Source: Paramecium pentaurelia (taxonomy: Eukaryota; Ciliophora; Oligohymenophorea; Peniculida; Parameciidae). Taken from it: a DNA stretch of 64,000 nucleotides. Position numbers and translations under genes: made by a program. The notes beneath the pieces were generated by a model, which was not told where the DNA came from, searched no databases, and worked only from the letters and a program-made list of their open reading frames with translations. Shown one piece after another: positions 35,363 to 45,492 of the stretch (the first letter of the stretch is position 1; every line of letters begins with the position of its first letter). The stretch spans positions 324,255 through 388,254 of the forward strand of contig CAJJDO010000046.1 of assembly GCA_905183005.1 (NCBI GenBank). The letters are read 5' to 3'.

Positions 35363-36824
35363 ATGGATTAAACATCTAATTATCTTAAAATTTGGGGTTT
35401 ACCACCAACAATTAGCGAGAATGAATTATTACAGAAGATTAAAATGATTGGAAAAGTGATTAAAAATAAGTAAGTAAATAATGTATGGTACCTAATATTT
35501 GAGGATGAGTTGGATAATGATAGTGTATGATAAAATATCCATTTGATAGGTTGAGTTTTTATAAAGCAGCTATACATAATTGTAATATATAATTGGTACA
35601 GAAATGACACCTTAAGACATTTAGAAATTTACATAAATATTTTCATCAAATGATGATGATGAAAATTAGAGAAAAAGACTTGAATAAGAAAAGCTTTAGG
35701 AAATAACTAAAAAGTAGTAAGAAGATTTAAGATAAAAATAACTTCAATAGCAATAAGAATTTTTAAGATAATAAGAAGAATAAAGAAAAAAATAATTAAA
35801 AGAAAGAGAAGAAGCATAAAAAAGAGAGGAAGAGTTGAAATAGAAATTATTAGCTGAGGCTAAGCAATAAATAGAGTATTAATAAAGATTAGTAAATAAT
35901 ATATATATATATTATTTTTAGTAATAGTAGAAAGAATAAGAAGAAATACAATAAAAATAATAATAGGAATTACTTTAATAGTAAAGAAGAGATTAATAGA
36001 TATAGTAAGAAGAATAATAAAGATAAGAATAATTAAAATATGATTAATAAAGATAAGAATATCTGAAGTAAGAATAATAAAGGCAAGAATTGTTAAGATA
36101 AGAGTAATAAAGATAAGAATTATTAAGACAAGAATAATAAAGATAAGAATTATTAAGATAAGAATAATAAAGATAAGAATTATTAAGATAAGAGCAATAA
36201 AGATAAGAATAATAAAGATAAGAATAATAAAAATAAGAATAATAAAGATAAGAATAATAAAAATAAGAATAATAAAAATAGGAATAACTAAGATTAGAAT
36301 AATTAAAATAAAATTAAACAAGATTAGAATAACCCTAATAAAATTAATAGTTCAATTATTAATCTTTGGATTAATAAAAAGAAAAAATAAAAGAAGAATT
36401 AGCTCTAGAGTTCGCTAAATCTTAATTTTAACAAAAACAATAGGCTGAACAAAAATAGTTGGAATAAAATAAGGCAATCTAAAATTTGATAAATAAAATA
36501 AAAGAAACTGAACAATAATAGTAAAATTTAAAAGATTAATGCACTTTCTAATAAGAAACTTCAAATAAGTATTCAAAAGAAATTTAAGATTTAAAAACTT
36601 CATTAAACCATGTTACACAATAGAGAGACAATGTTATTGCTAAATTTAAAGAATTATAATCAAACTAAGGTAGTACAGTCACTTAAGAAGATGTGGCCTT
36701 TTTAGAATAACAATAATAATAATAGTAGCCATAATCTCTTTAGAATGTGTTGTTTAAATTTGAATTTTGGGTTGTGTTATTAGGTGCTTGGGTTTTAAGT
36801 TAAATAATAAATTTCTTCACCTGA
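35363..36824 (+). CDS. RRM protein with long Gln/Glu/Arg repeat coiled coil
   Basis: 468 residues with a 25-nt intron and a 30-nt one at 35892-35921; the latter is frame-neutral, so 478 if retained. The N-terminus YLKIWGLPPTISENELLQKI and NVWYLIFEDELDND fits an RNA-recognition-motif beta-alpha-beta plan, though RNP1 is poor. From about residue 80 the chain is a Glu/Lys/Gln coiled coil. At 36013-36290 it becomes an almost perfect 10-residue repeat (QEQQRQELLR). The C-terminus FKFEFWVVLLGAWVLS could be a tail anchor if the 36822-36824 TGA is the true end. Most Gln codons here are TAA/TAG. Confidence 0.7.
36013..36290 (+). repeat. Tandem 15/30-bp minisatellite inside a coding region
   Basis: Imperfect direct repeats of 15 bp (type AGAATAATAAAGATA), often alternating into a 30-bp unit with AGAATTATTAAGATA. 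In frame they encode QQRQE and LLRQE. Roughly nine 30-bp units can be counted, decaying at both ends. The repeat keeps the host frame, so it expands the coiled coil by multiples of five residues. Confidence 0.85.
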
Positions 36825-36831
36825 TCCTGAA

Positions 36832-37447
36832 ATGATATATGAATTATCAAATATTAAGTATTTATTAATAATGAAACAGTAAAGAGATAGTCTGTTTTTC
36901 TAATCATAATTATATGTTGCAGAATTAAGCGAACCATTGACAATATTGTAGTTTTTAGAAAAAGATGAAATTGAAAGTTAGAAACAATCAAGTCATCATG
37001 ATAAATTAGAAATCTCAAATAAAAGTGATAAGAAAGAGAATTCAAACAAAAGTAGGCTTTAGCTGTAATAATCTAGTTTATAGTACACAGAGAAACAAAG
37101 AAAAATCCTTATGGATCTGGTTGGGCGAATAAGGTATTAGAAAAACAATTCGGTGTTCATTTATAGTAAATTGCATAAAGAACAGGACCAAAATGGATTA
37201 TAAAAAAATTAAAACCTGTAGAAACAAATGATTAAAAAGAGTTTGAACATCCTCGTTTAATGAAAGTACATCAGCAATTTAAATGATTTAGGATTTCTTA
37301 TCTCAGGAGAAGAAAATTCGATAAACAGCCTCAAAATCTTATAGAAGAAGAATTGAAAAAAATGTTTAAGAGTAAAAACAATCTTTTAATGAGATTCCTC
37401 TATTTGATCCAAATTTCTAAATAAATTTGCAGTAGTACAATTTATGA
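36832..37447 (+). CDS. Hypothetical protein (178 aa), possibly 3' part of the preceding gene
   Basis: Frame holds after introns of 27, 26 and 26 nt (179 codons with stop). Sequence: MIYELSNIKDSLFF, LYVAELSEPLTILQFLEKDE, a Ser/Lys-rich linker, then NPYGSGWANKVLEKQFGVHL, RTGPKWIIKKLKPVE and a basic helix SKSYRRRIEKNVQEQ. It ends IPLFDPNFQINLQQYNL. Only 7 bases separate its ATG from the previous stop. A 16- or 37-nt GTG-start intron would fuse the two genes, but such donors are rare here. Family not recognised. Confidence 0.55.
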
Positions 37448-37463
37448 TTATATTTAATAATTA

Positions 37464-38219
37464 ATGGAACAACTTTAAGTTCTAATTTAAGAAAAATATA
37501 AAGGAAGTCCTCTTTTGATTGGATTACAGGGAATGTAAGGAGTTGGTAAAACAACTCTTGGAATTCAAATGAAAAAGTTATTGTCATAATTAAATATTCA
37601 GTTTGATAGTATTAGCATAGATGATTTTTATCTGAGTTATATTGATAGAGAAAATTTAGATAAAAGAAAGTATAAATATAGAGGACCACCAGGTACTCAT
37701 GATTATCAAATGATAATTAAAACACTTAGTTAATTTAAGGAAGGTAAAAGTATAGAGGTTCCAATATTTGATAAAAGTTTGCATAATGGATAAGGAGATA
37801 GAGTAGGATAGAAAACAATAAAATGCTAAGTTTTATTATTTGAGGGATGGTTTGTTGGTTATAAAAGCAAATGTTTATATGAATTTAAATAAAAGGAAAA
37901 ATTATTACAATTAGATGGAAAAGATTATGATTAAGATTTGGAAGTTTATATAAATGAATAATTGAAACTTTATGAACCTATATGGGAATAGTTTGATATA
38001 TTAATTCAATTAAAACCAAATCCATTTGAATTAAGTTTAAAATGGAGATTAGAGGCAGAAAAAGAGATGAGAATAAAAACTGGGAATGGAATGAGTGATG
38101 AATAGATTGTTGATTTTGTAACATACTTTTGGAATTGTTTACATCCATTAATATATAATGATTTGATTTGTGATTTGGTTATTGAAGTGAACAAATAAAG
38201 ATAATATAAAGTTTTATGA
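37464..38219 (+). CDS. GLYK: D-glycerate 3-kinase
   Basis: 251 residues, no intron. P-loop GLQGMQGVGKTTLGIQM near residue 20. Then IDDFYLSYIDRENLDK, the hallmark RGPPGTHDYQM, VPIFDKSLHNGQGDR, VLLFEGWFVGY (lid/Walker B region), and C-terminal FDILIQLKPNPFELSLKWRL. This is the plant/fungal type GLYK of the P-loop kinase family, related to phosphoribulokinase and pantothenate kinase. It phosphorylates D-glycerate to 3-phosphoglycerate, in line with glyoxylate or serine metabolism. Starts 16 bases after the previous stop. Confidence 0.9.
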
Positions 38220-38257
38220 TTAAAATTTATTATAAAATATATATATAAGTTTTCAGT

Positions 38258-38440
38258 ATGGAATTTAACTTAAGAGTTGTTTTGGAGAATGGATTTCCTC
38301 CTCTTAATTTTGCATTGTATTTTCATCCTATAAGAATTGTTCTTACCGTGATGCTAATATTTGCATTTTCTAAATTGCTTTTAGATGATTTTTAGGCATC
38401 CTTAATTATTCTATCATATGATTCAAATCTTATAGATTGA
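38258..38440 (+). CDS. Short possible membrane ORF (60 aa)
   Basis: ATG to TGA, 61 codons: MEFNLRVVLENGFPPLNFAL then a hydrophobic stretch IVLTVMLIFAFSKLLL. After the TGA the same frame continues with coding-like LDSKQDYEMADKQKTC, so either the TGA is a lesion, an intron is missed, or the ORF is chance. It fills the gap between GLYK and the minus-strand gene at 38561. Low confidence. Confidence 0.3.
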
Positions 38441-38560
38441 GATTTGGATTTTGAACAAATTCTATTACTTACTTTGGACAGTAAGCAAGATTATGAAATG
38501 GCAGATAAGTAAAAGACATGTATTCGTTAAATATATATTTATAATATTATAAAAAATTGA

Positions 38561-38791
38561 TCAAGGGTCAAATGAGCTATTAGGTATGTTAATTTTCAAT
38601 TACTTTTTGATCATTCTCTAATTACTTTTTTAAGGTTTTTAATCCATTTAAGTTATTTCTATATGAGTTGAATTATTGAGTTGTGTTTTTGGTATTTATT
38701 TTTGTTTTTTTCTTACTATAAAGTACAATATCCCAAGTAGAATTATGGAAACTAATCCAATTAATATGAGTATTATGTAATCTTAGTCCAT
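38561..38791 (-). CDS. Small single-pass membrane protein (76 aa)
   Basis: 77 codons with stop, no intron. MDQDYIILILIGLVSIILLG begins a strongly hydrophobic segment, then a stop-transfer IVRKKQKQIPK and a polar tail ending INIPNSSFDP. An upstream ATG at 38951 with a 31-nt intron also fits, but that exon would lie inside the divergent gene at 38858, so I prefer the short form. The divergent starts are 66 bases apart. Confidence 0.55.
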
Positions 38792-38857
38792 AAACTAATT
38801 TAATAAATAAAAAAAATGAAACTACATTAATGTTAAACCAACCAACCCAATAATGAT

Positions 38858-39276
38858 ATGATCTTTGGTCATAGAATTGGTACCAAGAAGATAATTGCAG
38901 ATAAATAATAAAAAGTAAATTATTATATAACCAATTTAGGTAATCAAACATATTAGATAATTACCCAGAAGCAAAGAAGATAATTATTTTCATGAAGCCA
39001 TTAAAGCTAATGAATAATATGACCTTTTTCTTGAAAAGTATCTATTTATCTTATCATCTATCTAGGATGAATACTTTTAAGATCCAATAAGCATTGATTT
39101 AAACTAAATAACGATTTTAGGATGATAATAAATTTGCCAATCTTTTAGAATATGTTCCTGAAGAAAAAGCAAACGATAAAAAAATTAAAAAAGAACTTGA
39201 ATCTTATATTGATAGATATGTTACTATGAAAAAAGGACCTGCTCCAAGACATCCATAATTTTATTATTTTATTTGA
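38858..39276 (+). CDS. Small basic hypothetical protein (121 aa)
   Basis: 122 codons with stop after introns of 25 and 28 nt. MIFGHRIGTKKIIADKQQKV, HIRQLPRSKEDNYFHEAIKA, LLEYVPEEKANDKKIKKELE, MKKGPAPRHPQFYYFI. It is helical and charged, with a basic N-terminus that could be a mitochondrial presequence. The size and R.LPR..ED start recall small LYR-like or respiratory assembly factors, but I cannot match a family. The next gene starts 25 bases after its stop. Confidence 0.6.
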
Positions 39277-39301
39277 TTTATAAACACATTACTATCAAAT
39301 T

Positions 39302-40045
39302 ATGTTCAATCCCAATAGTATCAAAACTTTAAGGACTATGAGTGCATCTTCTTAACGTTCAACTTAAAATAAACTATTAATGGAAGAAATTGATTCTGCT
39401 ATTTAAGACTTAAGAGAATGGAAAAAGAATGAAAATCTTGAATTGAAAAAACAACTTATGGAAAACTAACAAACTAAAAAAATCATCTATAAAAGTGGAT
39501 ATGAAATTGATGAAGAAGAAGAAGAAGATACACGATAAGAAGAATTATTATAATAATAAGCAGATTTAAATAAAAAATTATAAAAGATTAGATAAGAATA
39601 TATGAAGGAATATCTTAAAATTCCAAAATATATGGCTAGTGAATAAAAGACTTAAGAAGTAACACAAAAATTATAAGAAAGCTCTCAAAGATTAGAAAAT
39701 CTAGAAAACTATCCAATTAATTAATTAAATCTTAATAAACTAGATGATGATATCTTACTTAAACTTACTTAATGGAAAACTCAATTATCCGAATTAGATT
39801 AAATTTCATAAGAATAAGAATCTATTTAATAAGATCCATAAAATGATTAAAATGAATAAGTATCAGCTAATTTGAAATAAAAAATAAAATAAGAATTAGA
39901 TTAATTTTAAAAAGATGAATAAAATATTTCAAAATAATAATTAGAATAATAAGAGTTTAATTAACATATTAAATAAGAATTGAATGATCTTGATAAAGAT
40001 TTTGATGAAATAGATTCATTATTAAATTAATGCGGAATCAAGTGA
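39302..40045 (+). CDS. Coiled-coil protein (247 aa)
   Basis: 248 codons with stop, no intron. Starts MFNPNSIKTLRTMSASSQRS. Glu/Gln/Lys/Leu heptads run through most of the chain (LREWKKNENLELKKQLMENQ, EEEEEDTRQEELLQQQAD, LQKIRQEYMKEYLKIPKYM). The tail ends DLDKDFDEIDSLLNQCGIK. The IPKYM break and final acidic DEIDSLL patch recall structural scaffold proteins. Its last 30 bases overlap the convergent gene at 40016. Family unknown. Confidence 0.7.
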
Positions 40046-40466
40046 ATCATTTTTTAAATCAATTGAATATTTTAAATCCATCATCTCAAAAGGAACTACA
40101 TTAATTTTTTATTCATTAACATTTTGTAAAAACTATTCATATTATTCTTTCCATTTTTTCATCATATTGTACCAACACTAAGTTAATATTATAAGATAAT
40201 ACATCTATTTATTCCCTCCTATTACTATAAAAAACATATTATTTTTCTTAATTCTTTATATTAACTAAAGTGAGTACTTTACCTTCCTTTTGGGCAATTT
40301 AAATTTTATACATTTTTAGATTGAGTATTTCTTATGGAATTTCTCCTTAATTGTATACTTTTTCACTTTCATAAATGTATATAGTTCCTTCAGTCAAAAT
40401 TAAAAAGCAATCAGATGATAAAAAAGTTCCTTATACTGCAAATTTATCTTTTAAATAAGGCTCCAT
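40016..40466 (-). CDS. PH-like domain protein (141 aa), candidate
   Basis: 142 codons with stop after one 25-nt intron (GTATTATCTTATAATATTAACTTAG on the minus strand). The sequence reads like a lone pleckstrin-homology domain: FAVQGTFLSSDCFLILTEGT, IYIYESEKVYNQGEIPQEIL (beta strands), KVLTLVNIKNQEKQYVFYSN, then the C-terminal helix with the key Trp in REQIDCWYNMMKKWKEQYEQ. If right it would bind lipid or protein at membranes. Assigned by pattern only. It ends inside the last 30 bases of the convergent coiled-coil gene. Confidence 0.55.
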
Positions 40467-40566
40467 TGATAGTTTTATTGATATTAATCATTTTTTCTTA
40501 AATTATTTCACACTTATATTTTAGACTTGTTTTTAGTTACTTTATTAATTAATTCTTTTATTATTC

Positions 40567-41462
40567 ATGGAATAAAAGGTATTACATTTAGAAATTAAAG
40601 AAAGTGCTGATTTTCTTTCCTATGGCTATTCCAGCTTCTGGAAAAACAGTTTTATTTGAAAGCATAGAATCATATTATAATGAAAAACATGAAGGCAAGA
40701 CAAAATTGTTTATTGTATCAAGTGATTAAGTATCATTATAATTGATGAATGAACACATTGCTGTTAATCCAAATGTTACTAAAGAGGATGCTTATTAATA
40801 AACAAGAAAAAAATATAGAACAAGATATGATAATGAAATAAGGGCTGTATGCTAAAAAGCATAAGGTATACATTTTGTATAAAATCTTTAAGCTTGTGAA
40901 TAACAATTTATAGTTATCATTTTTGATAAAAATCATCCTGAAAATGCTTTGAAAGGTCCTTTAGACATAGTTAAAGAGTATTTTAAATAGTTTACTTCAA
41001 TTGGATTGATACCTAAAATTGGTAAACCACTTGGAAATAATTTATTTTCAATAACTTATTTAGTATCGTGTGTTTAAAGAGCAATTAAAAGAGAAAATCA
41101 TGAAACTTTAGTTGGAAATAAAGAAAAAGTAGCATCTGTAGTATTATTTTTTTTCTCATTCTTTAACAAAGTTTAAGTAATAATATATCAATTATATATA
41201 GATTGATAAATTACCATTTAATAAAGTATTTTATGTTCCTTTTACAAATGAAGATGGATAGATGGATTAAGTGCTTAGAGAAGAAGCTCTTGAACTCTTA
41301 AAAATTATTTAAAGAGAAAAAAATCCAGAAGATATTTTAAATAATTGTTAAGAAGCTCTGTAGAAATTTATTGGAATTTGTGAAAAATATAATTTAGGAT
41401 TTCCTGATAAGAATTTGTAAAGAGAAATTGTATGGAAAGAGATATAAACAGTTGATCAATGA
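40567..41462 (+). CDS. P-loop NTPase/kinase-like protein
   Basis: 282 residues after introns of 22 and 25 nt; a 34-nt alternative exists for the second. The start MEQKKVLIFFPMAIPASGKT gives a Walker A with Ala-Ser-Gly-Lys-Thr. Then LFIVSSDQVSLQLM, a basic TRKKYRTRYDNEIRAVC, and IVIIFDKNHPENALKGPLD as a likely Walker B/lid region. The layout resembles the polynucleotide-kinase module of tRNA ligases (IP.A..GKT and DKN.H), but that is a pattern match. It could be another small-molecule or RNA kinase. No membrane segment. Confidence 0.6.
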
Positions 41463-41513
41463 TATATTACAATCATAAATATTAAAAACATAATAATATT
41501 ATTGTTAAATTTT

Positions 41514-41780
41514 ATGATAGAATATAAAAACATAGAAACTTAAAATATTAATATTTATCCAGATATTGAAATTTAAAGTAGAAATTTCATATATTTTTTA
41601 GATAATTTAATGAAAAGAATGCTTTTAAAATAAATATATCTTTTGTAATTTTTTGATTTAATTATATAAGACAGTTCATTTATTGTTATATTGAATGATG
41701 CTATAAGGTTAAAATATAATGAATTAAGAAATATTGATATACTTGAACATATTGATAGTAACATTAATTATTAAGAATGA
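41514..41780 (+). CDS. Short ORF (88 aa), doubtful
   Basis: 89 codons with stop: MIEYKNIETQNINIYPDIEI, FIYFLDNLMKRMLLKQIYLL, KYNELRNIDILEHIDSNINY. The same frame continues coding-like after the TGA (LDILKIDLKNQEIFQKF). A 30-nt GTAACA...TTTAG intron over the TGA would extend it to 42014, where it would overlap the next gene's ATG. It may be a small gene or a relic. No family. Confidence 0.35.
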
Positions 41781-42010
41781 CGTTTAGATATTTTAAAAAT
41801 TGATTTAAAAAATCAAGAAATATTTTAAAAATTTAACATATTGATAGTCGCTTTGAATTTTAATGAACTCAAATAAAAATAATTAAAATTGCAAATATAT
41901 TTCATAATTTCTTTGTTTTATATTTTAATGATGAAGAAATTATAATATAAAATTATTAATTAAATTTTAATTGTTGAATGCAATAGTCTACAGATATTGA
42001 TGTTTAGAAG

Positions 42011-43534
42011 ATGAAAGCAAAATAAGATTTATAATCTGTAACATATTTGGCTTGAATAAGATATTGTTATTAGTTTCTATATTTATGGGATTTTGCTTTT
42101 TATTTAATTCAAATGTTTGTTTTGGATGGGATTACAAAATTATTATAGTTTATGCTTGTATAACATAATTTGCCTTTATGATTTCAAAATTACTCTCAAG
42201 TAAAGGGTACATCTGGTACAATATTAAATTAGGATTAATTCATATTGTTGTTTTGCTATAATTGAAAGTACATTATTAATTACTTATCTAATGGGAATAG
42301 TATATAACAAAGAAGTTTCTCCAATAAATATCAACTTTATTAGTTATACTCTTCTGATATTATAATTTGTGATATTAGCTATTACAGTTCTCATAAGTAG
42401 ATAGAGTTTGGAGAGTGAAGGACATGATTAATCTTAGCAAATATAAGAAATAGTACTTATGATATGATGTTAGTTAGTTTCAGCAATTAAGTGTATAGGT
42501 TCATTATAAATTGTTTTCTTAAGTTTGAAATGGAGTAATTAAATTAATTGGTGCTGGATGCAAACCTTAGTTATCATATGGTTTAGCATAGGTACTTTGA
42601 TATTGATTGAAATATGTTTATTTATTGATTTTTTAATGAAGTGTTGCAATAATTAATTAGAAAATAAAAAACAAATAAGTAAGAGTATAATAACATAAGT
42701 TTATGGTAGTATGTTGGTTAATATAATATTCATTGGTATTATATTGACTTCTTTGTTAACATTTTTGGGATTAGGATTATTGTTGGATTATTAGATTTCT
42801 TCAATTAATTTGGGAGGATTAATAGTAACAATTATATATTACATAATGGAATTATGCTTTTATATAAAGAATAAGGAAGATTTAATGTAAAATTAGTCAT
42901 TAAAACTAGTTCATTTTTAAGTATTTCAGAAAATTAAACTTTATCTTAGAGTTAAGAACTCAACAATGAATAAACAAGTTTTAAGGAGAGATTAAAATAA
43001 ATACATAGATTAAGTATAAACTAAATTCCTTAATTTATGATAAAATTATCTGCTACTTATTATAAGAAAAAGGAATTAATAGATTCTAAAAAGCAATAGA
43101 TTGGTTCAGTATTGTCTTAAGATAAGAAATATAGATCAATTAGTTTTTCAGAGATTAAGAAAAACAAAGATATTAAAAAGTAAGCATCATAGGATTATGA
43201 TGAAGAATTAACAAAAAGGTTTGATCATTTAATGTCATCTCCTCGATTAAAATTAGAAGTTAGTGAAAGTATGGGTGCAGAGTTATCTAGTAGAGGACAA
43301 CTTAAATAGAATTAATTATGTTTAATTTGTTATGAGAAAGAAAGTAATATGATTAATTAGCCTTGTGGTCATGGAGGATTTTGTTAGGAATGTTCATAAT
43401 AAATGTTGTCAAAGAGTAATTTGTGTTTATTGTGTAGAAAACCAGTCACTCATACATTAATAGTTTAAGGAGTTGATAATCGGGAAAGTTTAGTTGAGGT
43501 AGTTGGTATTTTATAAGGTGAAAAGAAGTAATGA
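42011..43534 (+). CDS. Multi-spanning membrane RING finger E3 ligase candidate
   Basis: 476 residues after introns of 23, 26, 21 and 23 nt. The N-terminal 270 residues contain about eight hydrophobic segments (ILLLVSIFMGFCFLF, IIIVYACITQFAFM, TLLILQFVILAITVLI, LVNIIFIGIILTSLLTF and others). A Lys/Ser-rich cytoplasmic linker follows, then a C3HC4 RING near the C-terminus: CLICYEKESNMINQPCGHGG, FCQECS, CLLCRKPVTHTL. Such proteins are ubiquitin ligases of internal membranes, although a His-Gly between the ligand pairs makes the exact zinc pattern worth checking. Substrates unknown. Confidence 0.8.
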
Positions 43535-43568
43535 TTATTAAATTGCTTTTAAATAATTTTTATAATAT

Positions 43569-44624
43569 ATGAACAACAATAGTAATATATTCAGACCACC
43601 ATCATGTCATAAAGTATAAACTCCTTAGTTTGCTAAAGAATAGTAACAACCAAAAAATGCAAAAGGGAGTAATAGACAAGTTTTTAGAAGTATTCCATTA
43701 TAATGTAAAAAATAGTCTAGACATTTAAATTAAGTCCAAATTTTAAGAATAATCTAAGTTAAATGCCTTCTACTTAAGATAGTACATAAATAATTAATTT
43801 TAGCATTGGAATAGAAACTAGCAGATCAGACTTCAGAAATAAAATTGCTTTAAAATCAAATAGCAGAGTTAAAGAAATAAAATGAGTTATTAGAATAAAG
43901 ATTAAGAAAGGCAAATTCGGTAAGTATTAAATTAATTTTAGACTGTTTCTGATTATTGGATTAAAGTTAAAGATACATAAACAAAACTTCAACAAGTGTC
44001 AAACAAATTTCGAAGCAGCAGAGAGAAGAAAAAAATGTATAAAAGAAGAATAATAGATGCTTTGAATTACTTTTATGGTCGATATACAGATGCTTAATGT
44101 ATGTGAAATCATGAAAATAGAATAGAATGCTCCATTTTTATAATTAGAGGAACTAAGATAAATTTTACTACAATTAGGAATGCATGAATCTATTGTATAA
44201 GAAATGCAATATTTAAATCAATAAGCTTAAAATTAGTTGAATGTAAATATTGACAATATGACTTATGAACAAATTTTAAATCTACAAGAGAGAATTGGGT
44301 AATGATATAATTACTATTGTAAGCAATTAGAATGTAGGATTAACAAAATTATAAATAAAAGAGATTCCAAAAAAAACAAAAGAAGCAAATGATAATGTGG
44401 AAGAAATGTAAAATATATTTATTCTATATATTTATAGCTGCACTATTTGCTATGATCAAATATAAACTGGAAATATATATAGATAATTACCATGCAATCA
44501 CATATATCATTCAAAATGTATAAAAGCATGGCTCTTAAATCATAAAAAATGTCCAGTCTGTAATATAGAAGTGATTCTTGGTTCTGATTAACATGAGGAT
44601 CATAATCACTAATAAACATAATGA
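43569..44624 (+). pseudogene. RING-H2 protein gene with frame lesions
   Basis: Introns of 26, 22, 22, 25 and 30 nt can be placed. The reading gives a Gln/Ser-rich N-terminus, a coiled coil (LEQKLADQTSEIKLLQNQIA) and a conserved helical block (NFEAAERRKKCIKEE, VCEIMKIEQNAPFLQLEELR, MTYEQILNLQERIG). It ends in a RING-H2: CTICYDQIQTGNIYRQLPCN, HIYHSKCIKAWLLNHKKCP, VCN. However, the frame slips at about 43996 (+1), near 44062 and near 44078, and total length minus introns leaves remainder 1. No intron explains this. Either a recently disabled gene or base-call errors. Confidence 0.65.
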
Positions 44625-44675
44625 ATTAATTATATGAATTATTATAAAGACTTACAATAAATTAATAATCTTTAT

Positions 44676-45456
44676 TCAAAAATTGCCATCTTCATCTTCA
44701 TCTTCTACTTTTTTTGCAAATTCCATTTTAAGATCTTTATAGAATTAAGTTAGATGAACATTAGTTATAGCAACACTATTAGATATTGATTTAGGTTGAT
44801 TAGATTACACTGGCATCACATGAATTATTTTATTTTTCAATGCATTTATATATTGTATTATGGGATATGTTATATTGTCTGTGTTATCTAAACAACAATC
44901 AGTAAAATTAAGAACTAAAAGTTAGATTCGATCACTAAAGTAATTGTTTCCCCACCAAAGTTCAACTTCATCATCAAAGTTCTTATCCATCAAACAATTC
45001 AATATAATTGTAGTTTCTACAAGTAACTATGAATTGAAATCACAATAAATTTACTTAAATCGTTTCTTTTTATATAAATTCTTTATTAGTAATTGTATCA
45101 AGATTGGAATTTATATAATTCGCATATTCATTTCGATAATAATCTAGTACTATAGATTTTATCTTCAAAGCTTTTTCAGTAAAATGATTATAGCTTCGTA
45201 TTATTAATTATGATTTAGCCTCTATTCTATCAGCCAAGATTTCACATGAATCCATCTAAATTTATTATTTCTCAATTTGTTCAGCCAAATAAGATTTTAT
45301 TGGTTTAGTTCTCATTATATTAGACAAAGAGCTGCTTTCTATAAATTCAATTGCTTCTTTACTGGTACTCTAACTTTTAAGAATGTACTCTTGTTTTTTT
45401 GTTTCAATTCTTTTATCAATATGATCATCTTTTTGTTTAGAACATGAAAATCCCAT
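44676..45456 (-). CDS. Hypothetical protein with dual-acylation-type N-terminus (250 aa)
   Basis: 251 codons with stop after one 28-nt intron. MGFSCSKQKDD has Gly2 and Cys5, the pattern for N-myristoylation plus palmitoylation, so membrane attachment is likely. The rest is helical: SLSNIMRTKPIKSYLAEQIE, IEAKSQLIIRSYNHFTEKAL, ELWWGNNYFSDRIQLLVLNF. It ends with an acidic KKVEDEDEDGNF. No enzymatic motif seen. Family unknown. Confidence 0.7.
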
Positions 45457-45492
45457 TTTATATAGTATTGATATTATTTATTGTCTTTTAAA

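Noticed and set aside
35860..36321. 153-residue Ile/Leu/Phe-rich frame on the minus strand, looking like a multi-pass membrane protein
   Set aside because: It is the reverse complement of the Gln/Glu/Arg repeat in the plus-strand RRM gene. The composition follows from AATAAAGATAAG-type repeats.
38793..38951. Upstream exon (ATG at 38951) for the small minus-strand membrane protein
   Set aside because: It would overlap the first exon of the divergent gene at 38858, and the shorter start gives a complete membrane protein.
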